Assembly: GCF_018388445.1 (NCBI RefSeq)
Contig: NZ_CP074405.1
Coordinates: forward strand, 124,001 to 188,000
DNA length: 64,000 bases
DNA from: Cellulomonas wangleii
GTDB lineage: Bacteria > Actinomycetota > Actinomycetes > Actinomycetales > Cellulomonadaceae
Direction: 5' to 3'
Shown here: positions 50,845 through 57,800 of the stretch, piece by piece
Numbering within the stretch: position 1 is the first letter of the stretch
Layout of the letters: each line of letters begins with the position of its first letter
Translations under genes and position numbers: made by a program
The notes under the pieces: model-generated
What the model was told of the DNA's origin: nothing
What the model saw: only the letters and a program-made list of their open reading frames with translations
Databases searched by the model: none

Positions 50845-51747
50845 TCAGCGTGCCCGGGCGCGCGCGTCGAGCTCCTCGTGCGGGACCACGAACCCGCCGG
50901 CGTCGACGACCGTGCCGCCGGCTGCCCGCCACAGCGTCGCCACGACGCGCGCGATGCTCGGCGTGACGCGCTGCCGGGCGATGACGTGCAGCGGCGAGGG
51001 GTGCGCCTGGTCCAGCTCGTGCGGGTCGTGCGGCTGCCACGTCACGCGGTACGCCCACGGGCCGTGCTCGCGCCAGTCGAGCGTCGACAGCACGACGGGG
51101 ACGTCCCGGGAGCGTGAGCAGCCGAGCTGCAGCGTGCCGTCGTACTCGTAGGTGGCGGTCAGCGCGAAGCCCTCGCCGGCACCACCCGGCGCCGGCGGCG
51201 TGAGCCGGCTGCCCGCCAGTGCGGGCCGCACCAGGGGCAGGACGTCCGCGGTGCTCAGCGGCACGGCGGACCACAGCGTCAGGTCCACGGCGGACGCCGG
51301 GTCGGGCACCACGGTGCGGTCGCGCGCCGCGGGCAGGATGCCGCCGGCGGTGCGCCGCGCCACCGCCGTGGCCCAGCCCGTCACCAGGTCGGGCGGGAGC
51401 GTCGCCCCGGGCACGGGGGACGCCGGCAGCGCGTAGAGGTCGCTGTCCTGCGGCGGCAGGGTGAGCGCCCGTGCCTCGGCCGCGTCGACGGGGTACGGGC
51501 CGACGACCTCGACCGAGCCGTCCAGGCTCAGGGCGCCGGCCGTGCGGACGGGTGCGACCGCGATGCCGCGGAACCGCGCACCGGTCATCGGCCGGGCGGC
51601 GGCCGCCTGCGCCGCGGAGACCGGCTCGCGCGCCCAGAGCGCCGAGGGGAACCAGGCGCGGGCCAGTGGCAGGAGGTCCGTGCCCCGGGGGACCGCGAGG
51701 ACGTGGCTGCCGTCGAGGGCCGCGAGAACCGCGGACGGTCCGGTCAT
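50845..51747 (-). CDS. Uncharacterised protein, paralogue B of the dcd partner
   Basis: This 300-residue soluble protein is not in a family I can name. It aligns with the 36342-37490 product in three places: VPDPASAVDLTLWSAVPLSTADVLPLV, YRVTWQPHDPHELDQAHPSPLHVIARQ, and VVATLWRAAGGTVVDAGGFVVP. It is shorter at the N-terminus. The ATG lies 6 bases after TACTGT (minus strand), so leaderless. It is convergent with the transglutaminase gene. Confidence 0.72.
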   Translation of the reverse strand: MTGPSAVLAALDGSHVLAVPRGTDLLPLARAWFPSALWAREPVSAAQAAAARPMTGARFRGIAVAPVRTAGALSLDGSVEVVGPYPVDAAEARALTLPPQDSDLYALPASPVPGATLPPDLVTGWATAVARRTAGGILPAARDRTVVPDPASAVDLTLWSAVPLSTADVLPLVRPALAGSRLTPPAPGGAGEGFALTATYEYDGTLQLGCSRSRDVPVVLSTLDWREHGPWAYRVTWQPHDPHELDQAHPSPLHVIARQRVTPSIARVVATLWRAAGGTVVDAGGFVVPHEELDARARAR

Positions 51748-51820
51748 GGCCGGACAGTAGCGGGCGAATGCTGCAGGCGTGTTTCGGCGGTCGCCCGCCC
51801 GGGGATCCCGCGGCGAGGGG

Positions 51821-52381
51821 TCAGGCGCGCACGTCGTGCAGGTGGTGCACGACGTCGTGCAGGAAGTACTGGCCGAGCGTGCGGACGGTGAACTCCGACC
51901 CGTTGCTGCGCCGGCCGGTGCGCTCCCACGCGTCACCGCCGACCGCGTCGAACCGGTCGGCCGTCACCGCGGCGGCGGCGGCGAGCTCCTCGGCCACGAC
52001 CACGGGGTCCTGCAGGTCGTAGCGGTCGTCGAGCGCCGTCGCGTCCTGGTCCCAGTTGTCGAACGGCGGGTCGTCGTGGTCGAGCATCAGCTGCACCCGC
52101 TCGCCGAACAGCCGCATGACGTCCCGCACGTGGGCGCCGTACTCCAGCGGCGACCACACGTCCGCCGCGGGTCGCACGTGCGCGTCGTCGCGGTGCAGCG
52201 CGGAGACCCACCGCGGCACGAGGTCGCGGACCGTGCCGCCGATGCCCGCGGGCTCGACGTCGGAGGCGGCGAACCCGCACTCCGGGCACCGCTCGCGCAG
52301 CACCCAGGTCCAGTCCTTGCCGTCCGGCGCGATCGCGGGCGGCAGGGTCGTGCCGGGCTCGGGATGGTGGTCGGTGTCCAC
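51821..52381 (-). CDS. DinB-fold metal-dependent protein
   Basis: This 186-residue protein has an Asp/His-rich start, a CPECGF cysteine pair, and the DinB/MDMPI four-helix pattern with SPLEYGAHVRDVMRLFGERV and FLHDVVHHLHDVR, which supply the three His of the metal site. DinB-like proteins include thiol- (mycothiol-) dependent transferases and isomerases. The reaction is unknown here. The start GTG 52381 lies 7 bases after TAGCGT; GTG 52390 is an alternative. Confidence 0.82.
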   Translation of the reverse strand: MDTDHHPEPGTTLPPAIAPDGKDWTWVLRERCPECGFAASDVEPAGIGGTVRDLVPRWVSALHRDDAHVRPAADVWSPLEYGAHVRDVMRLFGERVQLMLDHDDPPFDNWDQDATALDDRYDLQDPVVVAEELAAAAAVTADRFDAVGGDAWERTGRRSNGSEFTVRTLGQYFLHDVVHHLHDVRA

Positions 52382-52390
52382 GACCGCCAC

Positions 52391-52796
52391 GCTAGCGGCA
52401 CCCCACGAGGGTGGGAACCGCCCGGTTCGTCACGTGGATGCCCGTCGTCCCGACCGGTGATGGTCGGGCGACGCGCCCCCTCCCGCGCGCCGCCCGACCG
52501 GGCATCGGGGGCGACGGGCTCCCACGAGAGGCGTCGCCGTCGATGCCACCGGCGCCGACGTTAGCCGGACGACCGTTGCACGACCGTTGCACGACGAGAT
52601 CCGTCACGGCGCGCGCCACGACGACCCGGCAGGGGGCGGACCCGCTCGTCAGCGGGGGTGCGCCGGGGATCGGTGCACCCGATCTCACAACCGCTTCGAC
52701 GGCGCTGTGAGGGGGTCGTGACGCGGGACGACGACGAAATCCGTCGTGCGTGGCTGCGGGGCGCGGCGCCGGGCGGGCCGGCGGCGGGCGCCGTGC
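52391..52796. other. 406-base gene-free stretch with short repeats
   Basis: No reading frame here is credible. It contains a hairpin (CCCGACC at 52449-52455 with GGTCGGG at 52462-52468) and an exact 11-base tandem repeat gaccgttgcac (52571-52581, 52582-52592). The 13-mer GACGARATCCGTC appears at 52593-52605 and 52733-52745, with GACG/CGTC inverted ends. It forms the upstream region of the DinB gene and the 3' flank of the GAF regulator. A small RNA or a regulator site pair is possible. Confidence 0.45.
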
Positions 52797-54119
52797 TCAG
52801 CGCAGGGTGCGGTTGAGCTGCGCGAGGCGGGTGTGGGCGCGCAGGTGGGCCGCCGACCCGATGGGCGCCACGCGCGCGAGCGTCTGCCACGCCTCCCAGT
52901 CGTCCGCGCCGGGGTCGCTCGCCGTCCAGCGCGCGACGAGACCCGGGTCGCCCGACGCGAGCGTGGCGGCGCGCACCTCGTCCTGCACCGTCGCCCGCAC
53001 GCGCTCGACGCCCGGCGCGGTGGACCGCGGCAGCACCGAGCCGGCGTAGGCGCTCAGGGCGCCCGCGACGTCCCCGATGGCGAGCGCGTCCCGTACGGCG
53101 TCGACGTCGGTACGCAGCGGCGCGGTGAGCCGGTAGGGCCGGGACTCGGACAGCAGCGGCCCGACCAGGCGCCGCAGTCGCGAGATCTCGGCGCGCACCG
53201 TGACCTCGGACAGCTCGGACTCCGACAGCAGCACCGCCAGCTCGTCCCCGCGCAGCCCGGCGGGGTGCTCGGCGAGCAGCAGGAGGATCTCCGCGTGGCG
53301 GCAGGTCAGGCGGCGGCGGCCCGCGGGCGTGTGCAGCGTGCCGCCCTGGGTGCCGAGCACGGCCAGGCGTGCACCGGGCGGTGCGCCCGCGCCGGCGGTG
53401 AGCGTGGCCTCCACGGCCGCGACCGTCGCGCGCACGAGCGCCAGGGCCATCCACGAGGCGGCGTCGTCGCGGCCCGTGACGTCCAGCACTCCCAGCAGCC
53501 GCCCCTCCGGGTCGTGCACCGGCACCGCGGCGCAGCTCCACGGGTGCACGACGCGGGCCCAGTGCTCGGTGCCCAGCACCTGCAGCGGCCGCCGGGTGGC
53601 CAGCGCGGTGCCGAGCGCGTTGGTGCCCACGGCGTCCTCCCGCCACGCGGCGCCCTCGACGAACCCGACGCCGTCGAGCTCGCGGCGCACCGCACGGTCG
53701 CCGTCGACCCACAGCAGCCGGCCCGACTCGTCGCTCAGGGCGGCGACCCAGTCCGGGCCGGGCTCCACCAGCAGCCGACGCACCGTGGGCACCGCACCCG
53801 ACAGGGGGTGGGTGCTGCGCAGCTCGGCCAGGTCGGACCCCGCGACGTCGACGGGTGGCGTCGGCAGCTCCGGGTCGACGCCCACGCGACGGCTGCGGCG
53901 CCAGGAGTCGGCCACGACCGGCCGCACCTGGCGGCCGGGGTCGTCGCCGGAGACCACGAACCGCTCGTGGGCCGCCCGCACCACCGAGACGCGGCGCGTG
54001 CCGTGCTCGTCGAGGTGCCAGTCCCCGGGACGCTCCGCGGGGATGGGACCCGGCACGGCCGTGGCGCGCGCGCGACCCGCAGGAGGGCCCTCCTGCGGGT
54101 GGTGGGCGTGTCGGCTCAT
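52797..54119 (-). CDS. GAF-domain transcriptional regulator (AcoR N-terminal-like)
   Basis: This 440-residue protein has a GAF sensor region (about residues 75-250; RPVVADSWRRSRRVGVDPELP, REDAVGTNALGTALATRRPLQVLGTEHW, AAVPVHDPEGRLLGVLDVTG). A C-terminal winged helix (about 270-340; HAEILLLLAEHPAGLRGDELAVLLSESELSEVTVRAEISRLRRLVG) follows, then a helical tail. This actinobacterial type replaces the sigma-54 AAA+ domain of AcoR with a winged helix and often controls alcohol or aldehyde metabolism. The start is 54119, about 40 bases after the predicted transcription start from TACAAT (54167-54172); longer starts would lie upstream of that promoter. No target enzyme gene is adjacent. Confidence 0.85.
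   Translation of the reverse strand: MSRHAHHPQEGPPAGRARATAVPGPIPAERPGDWHLDEHGTRRVSVVRAAHERFVVSGDDPGRQVRPVVADSWRRSRRVGVDPELPTPPVDVAGSDLAELRSTHPLSGAVPTVRRLLVEPGPDWVAALSDESGRLLWVDGDRAVRRELDGVGFVEGAAWREDAVGTNALGTALATRRPLQVLGTEHWARVVHPWSCAAVPVHDPEGRLLGVLDVTGRDDAASWMALALVRATVAAVEATLTAGAGAPPGARLAVLGTQGGTLHTPAGRRRLTCRHAEILLLLAEHPAGLRGDELAVLLSESELSEVTVRAEISRLRRLVGPLLSESRPYRLTAPLRTDVDAVRDALAIGDVAGALSAYAGSVLPRSTAPGVERVRATVQDEVRAATLASGDPGLVARWTASDPGADDWEAWQTLARVAPIGSAAHLRAHTRLAQLNRTLR
54076..54099. repeat. Perfect 24-base palindrome inside the GAF regulator gene
   Basis: CCCGCAGGAGGG (54076-54087) is followed directly by its exact complement (54088-54099). It lies in the codons for residues about 7-15 of the GAF regulator, close to its start codon, and would form a cruciform or an mRNA hairpin that contains GGAGG-like sequences. 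Confidence 0.7.
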
Positions 54120-54244
54120 CGCGTTCGGGCTCTCGTCGGGCGGGGTCGTCCAGGTGACGCTGAGGCATTGTAGGCGAAAGCGACGAACCGTCGTGAGCAA
54201 TGTCACACTTTGGCCCGTGTCACCCCTCTTCCCGGACGGTCTTC

Positions 54245-54264
54245 CTGACAGGATGTGTCAGGAT
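54245..54264 (+). promoter_or_regulatory. TetR autoregulatory operator over a leaderless -10
   Basis: CTGACA (54245-54250) and TGTCAG (54256-54261) are perfect inverted arms with a 5-base spacer. The right arm overlaps CAGGAT (54259-54264), which sits 6 bases before the ATG at 54271. This is where a TetR-family protein would repress its own gene. The divergent GAF regulator starts at 54119 and could also be affected. Confidence 0.65.
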
Positions 54265-54270
54265 GTCAGC

Positions 54271-54876
54271 ATGCCGAAGATCATCGGGGCCTCGCTGCAC
54301 GAGCACCGCGAGCAGACACGCCGCCGGCTGTTCGAGGCACTGTCGACGCTCATGAACGAGCGGGGCTTCGACGCGATCACCCTGGCCGACATCGCCGCCG
54401 CGGCGGGCGTGGGACGGACCGCCGTCTACAACCACTTCCCCGACAAGGAGGCGCTGCTCCTCGGTTTCATCACCCACGAGACCGAGCAGTACGCGGCCGG
54501 CCTGCAGGCGTCCCTCGACGACATCGACGACCCCGTGGACCAGCTGCGCGCCTACGTGCGGGCCCAGGCCTCGCTGACGCGGGTCTACCACGTCGCCCCC
54601 GGGCCGGAGCTGCGTTCCGTGCTCTCGCGCGGCGCCCAGCAGCGCGTGCGCGAGCACGTCCTCGTGGTCGAGCAGATCCTGCGCCGCATCCTCGCCGCCG
54701 GCATCGCCTCCGGCGCGTTCCCGGACCAGGACCTCGACACGACCGTCCCGCTCGTCAACGCGTGCCTGACCGGCCGGGGCCTGCCCGACGGCGGGCCGGA
54801 GCGCGAGCACGCGATCGCGCAGACCGAGGCGTTCGTGCTGCGCGCCGTCGGTGCGCGCGCCGCGGTGCCGGTCTGA
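54271..54876 (+). CDS. TetR-family transcriptional regulator
   Basis: This 201-residue protein has the N-terminal TetR helix-turn-helix (about residues 15-65; LFEALSTLMNERGFDAITLADIAAAAGVGRTAVYNHFPDKEALLLGFI) and an all-helical ligand-binding part with no recognised effector. ATG 54271 gives MPKIIGASLHEHREQ and is 6 bases after CAGGAT. It is divergent from the GAF regulator and followed, after 248 bases, by an RNA methyltransferase gene. Confidence 0.92.
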   Translation: MPKIIGASLHEHREQTRRRLFEALSTLMNERGFDAITLADIAAAAGVGRTAVYNHFPDKEALLLGFITHETEQYAAGLQASLDDIDDPVDQLRAYVRAQASLTRVYHVAPGPELRSVLSRGAQQRVREHVLVVEQILRRILAAGIASGAFPDQDLDTTVPLVNACLTGRGLPDGGPEREHAIAQTEAFVLRAVGARAAVPV

Positions 54877-55124
54877 GCGGGCAGCGGGGCCGCCGCGCCG
54901 GGGGGCGTGACGCGGCCGGACGCGGTGGTGCCGGGGCAGCCCGGGACGGTGGCGGCGGGCGCGGTGCTGCCGGTCGGGACGGTGGGGGAGCGCGCGCCGG
55001 CACCGGGCGTCCCGGCGCGAGCCGTTCCGGCACCGGTCGTGGCGGTCGCGCCACCGGTCGCGGGGACCGCGGGCCGTACGGGGACCGTCGTCCCGCGCGC
55101 GGCGCGGCCCCGGCACGCGAGCCA

Positions 55125-56195
55125 CTGACGTCGGTCGAGCTCACCTACCTGCCCGGCCTGCGGGACGTGCTCGCCGCCGAGGTCGCCGAGGCGCTGCCCG
55201 GCGCCCGCGGTCTGCGCGACGTCCCGGACCGGGACGACGCCCTCGCACTGGGCCTGCCCGGACCGCTCGCCGCGGTGACCGCGCTGCGCACCGCGGTCGC
55301 CGCGTGGGTCGTCGTGCACCTCGACGTGCCGCGTCCCCGGTCCTTCACCAGCCCCGAGCACCTGACCCGGATCGTCGACGCCGTGTACGCGTCGCTGCGT
55401 GTCGCCGGCTCGTCGACCTTCCGGTTCGAGGCGGCCGGTGCGGACTCCGCGGTCTTCGCGCGGCTCGCGGGTCTGCTGCACGAGGCGACCGGGCTGCGGC
55501 ACGACCCGGAGGCGGGCGACCTGGTGGTGCGCGTGCGTCGCGGGCCGCGGCGGGGCGACGTCGACCCGGGGTGGGACGTGCTGGTCCGTGTCGGTCCCCG
55601 TCCGCTGTCCGCGCGCACGTGGCGCGTCGCCGACTTCCCCGGCGCGGCCAACGCGACGATCGCGGCGGCGGTCGCGCGCCTGGCCGGTGTGCACGAGCAG
55701 GACCGGGTCCTGAACCTGATGGCGGGCTCGGGCACGCTGCTCGTCGAGCGGCTGCTCGTCGCCCCGGCGGCGGCGGCGGTGGCCGTCGACCTCGACCCGG
55801 CGGCGCTCGACGCCGCGCGCGCCAACCTCGAGGCGGCGCGGCTGCTGACGCGCCCGCCCCGTCCGGTCCTGCTGCGGGCCGACGCCACGGACGCGGCGGC
55901 GCTGCTGGACGTCGTCGGCGAGCCGCTCGGCGGTGCGGCCGACGTGGTCCTGGCCGACCCGCCGTGGGGCACGCTGCACGGCTCCCACGCCGACGCCCCC
56001 CGGCTCCACGCGGGCCTCCTGCGGGCCGCGCACGCCGTGAGCGCGCCCGGTGCCCGGCTGGTGGTGCTGACGCACGAGGTCAAGGTGATGGACCGGGTGG
56101 TGCGCGAGGCCGCGGACCTGTGGACGCCGCGCTCGGTGACGCGTGTCTACGCCAAGGGACACCATCCCCGCATCCACGTCCTCGACCGTCGGTGA
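55125..56195 (+). CDS. THUMP/RlmL-like RNA methyltransferase without a canonical start codon
   Basis: About 356 residues match the THUMP-containing methyltransferases (Trm14/RlmL type): N-terminal LTYLPGLRDVLAAEVAEALPG, a THUMP-like middle, then NLMAGSGTLLVERLL (SAM loop), VAVDLDPAALDAARANLEAARLL and the catalytic DPPWGTLHG. They methylate guanosine N2 in RNA. The frame has no ATG, GTG or TTG between the TetR stop and the first conserved residues; the nearest is CTG at 55125, used here. Upstream the same frame codes an Arg/Gly-rich stretch resembling an RNA-binding tail, so the true start may be further up or a frameshift exists. Confidence 0.75.
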   Translation: MTSVELTYLPGLRDVLAAEVAEALPGARGLRDVPDRDDALALGLPGPLAAVTALRTAVAAWVVVHLDVPRPRSFTSPEHLTRIVDAVYASLRVAGSSTFRFEAAGADSAVFARLAGLLHEATGLRHDPEAGDLVVRVRRGPRRGDVDPGWDVLVRVGPRPLSARTWRVADFPGAANATIAAAVARLAGVHEQDRVLNLMAGSGTLLVERLLVAPAAAAVAVDLDPAALDAARANLEAARLLTRPPRPVLLRADATDAAALLDVVGEPLGGAADVVLADPPWGTLHGSHADAPRLHAGLLRAAHAVSAPGARLVVLTHEVKVMDRVVREAADLWTPRSVTRVYAKGHHPRIHVLDRR

Positions 56196-56269
56196 CCGGG
56201 TCGCGGCGGCCCCCGGTGACGGGGTCGCCGGGCCGTCGGCGCTGCCCTCGCCTGGGACGCACGTCCTGC

Positions 56270-56283
56270 TGAAACGCTTAGCA
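56270..56283 (+). promoter_or_regulatory. LacI-family-like operator before LPMO 1
   Basis: TGAAACGCTTAGCA lies about 140 bases upstream of the LPMO 1 start. Its core AAACGCTTA is identical to the inverse of the site at 45508-45516, and it resembles LacI-family operators that control secreted cellulases. Confidence 0.55.
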
Positions 56284-56345
56284 CTCTCGCGCTGCGCAGG
56301 GTGAGGCCGCACGGTGGTCGAGCCCTCGTGGCGCCCTGTCGTCCT

Positions 56346-56367
56346 CGGATCGCATCGTTGCGATCCG
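56346..56367 (+). other. Perfect hairpin in the LPMO 1 leader
   Basis: CGGATCGCA (56346-56354) and TGCGATCCG (56359-56367) pair perfectly around a TCGT tetraloop, 54 bases before the start codon. It may stabilise the 5' end of the mRNA. Confidence 0.55.
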
Positions 56368-56420
56368 CCCGGGCGAGCGCGGACGGGGCTCCGTCGTCAC
56401 CGACCCCCCAGGAGACATGC

Positions 56421-57509
56421 ATGTCCATCCTCACCCGGAGCAGCAGCCGGTTCGGCCGGCTCGCCCGGCTCGCCCTCGCCGTCCCCCTGGCGGTCGCGGC
56501 CACCGGCCTCGTCGCCACGTCCGCGTCCGCCCACGGGTCGGTCACCGACCCGGCGTCCCGCAACTACAGCTGCTACGACCGGTGGGGCGACGACCACCTC
56601 AACCCGGCCATGGCGCAGCAGGACCCCATGTGCTGGCAGGCGTTCCAGGCCAACCCCAACACCATGTGGAACTGGAACGGTCTGTACCGTGAGGGCGTCG
56701 CCGGCCGGCACGAGGCCGTGATCCCCAACGGCCAGCTCTGCTCCGGCGGCAAGACGCAGAACGGTCTGTACGCGTCGCTCGACACCCCGGGCCCCTGGAC
56801 GATGACGAACGTCCCCACGTCGTTCACGCTGACGCTCACCGACGGTGCCAAGCACGGCGCGGACTACATGCGCATCTACGTCTCGAAGGCGGGCTTCGAC
56901 CCGACGACGGAGGCGCTCGGCTGGGACGACCTCGACCTCGTCAAGGAGACCGGGCGCTACGGCACCACGGGCCTGTACCAGACCGACGTGAACCTGGCGG
57001 GCCGCTCCGGCCGCGCCGTCCTGTTCACCATCTGGCAGGCCAGCCACCTCGACCAGCCGTACTACCTGTGCTCGGACATCAACATCGGTGGTGGCGGCGG
57101 CAACCCCGGCCCGACGCCCACGCCGACCCCGTCGGTGACGCCCACGCCGACCCCGTCCGTGACGCCCACGCCGACCCCGTCGGTCACGCCGACCCCGACG
57201 CCGTCCGTCACCCCCGCGCCCACCACCGCACCCGGCGGGGCGTGCACGGCCACGGTCAGGGCGGCCAACACGTGGTCGGGCGGCTGGCAGGGTGAGGTCG
57301 TCGTGACCGCCGGTTCGGCCGCGATCAGCGGCTGGAAGGTCACGGTCGGCGGCGCGACGATCACGCAGGCGTGGAGCAGCACGCACAGCGGCGGCGTCCT
57401 GACGAACGCCGACTGGAACGGCTCCCTGAGCGCCGGCGCCAGCACCACGGCCGGCTTCATCGCCTCGGGCGCTCCCGGCTCGCTGACGGCCACCTGCACG
57501 ACGGCCTGA
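56421..57509 (+). CDS. Secreted AA10 lytic polysaccharide monooxygenase with CBM2
   Basis: This 362-residue protein has a signal peptide ending SASA, so that His38 is the mature N-terminus. The AA10 domain (about residues 38-220) supplies the copper brace with His38 and His145 (in AKHGADYMRIYVSKAG). The axial position in QPYYLCSDI is Tyr. A Pro/Thr linker (about 225-270) built on PTPTPSV repeats joins a family 2 cellulose-binding module (about 275-362; ANTWSGGWQGEVVV, ISGWKVT, NADWNGSL). It oxidatively cleaves crystalline cellulose, as known for this class. AGGAG lies six bases before ATG 56421. Confidence 0.95.
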   Translation: MSILTRSSSRFGRLARLALAVPLAVAATGLVATSASAHGSVTDPASRNYSCYDRWGDDHLNPAMAQQDPMCWQAFQANPNTMWNWNGLYREGVAGRHEAVIPNGQLCSGGKTQNGLYASLDTPGPWTMTNVPTSFTLTLTDGAKHGADYMRIYVSKAGFDPTTEALGWDDLDLVKETGRYGTTGLYQTDVNLAGRSGRAVLFTIWQASHLDQPYYLCSDINIGGGGGNPGPTPTPTPSVTPTPTPSVTPTPTPSVTPTPTPSVTPAPTTAPGGACTATVRAANTWSGGWQGEVVVTAGSAAISGWKVTVGGATITQAWSSTHSGGVLTNADWNGSLSAGASTTAGFIASGAPGSLTATCTTA

Positions 57510-57519
57510 CGCATCCCCC

Positions 57520-57623
57520 CCGCCGGCACACGCCGGCGGCAGCACGACCCCGCGGGGGCACGACCCGCGGGCGGCACGGCCTGACGGCCGGGCACAGCCA
57601 CCCCTCCGGCTGCGCCCGGCCGT
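57520..57623 (+). terminator. Double hairpin terminator after LPMO 1
   Basis: Two strong hairpins follow the stop codon. The first is CCGCCGGC (57520-57527) with GCCGGCGG (57532-57539). The second has 16-base arms, 57584-57599 and 57608-57623, with one mismatch. Between 57624 and 57800 I see no gene. Confidence 0.8.
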
Positions 57624-57800
57624 CGCACGTCCGGGGTCGGCCGACGGCTGCCGCGCTCCCTGGACGACCACCGGTCGGTGGGGGACGGTCGACAGGGGGT
57701 CGACGTGCTTCCCCAGTGGTCTGCGGGTGCGTCGGGCGGGCCGGTGACCAGCTGGTGGCGGGTGCCTTGCGCGCCGGTGCGCGTCGGGGAGGATGTGCGC

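Noticed and set aside
54907..55128. A 73-residue Pro/Val/Ala-rich frame from GTG between TetR and the methyltransferase
   Set aside because: There is no family match and no ribosome-binding site. It is mentioned only as one of the explanations for the missing methyltransferase start.
57116..57228. Regularly spaced repeats that could look like a CRISPR array
   Set aside because: They code the Pro/Thr linker of LPMO 1 (PTPTPSV units) in frame; the same holds for 62270-62440 in LPMO 2. No cas genes are present.
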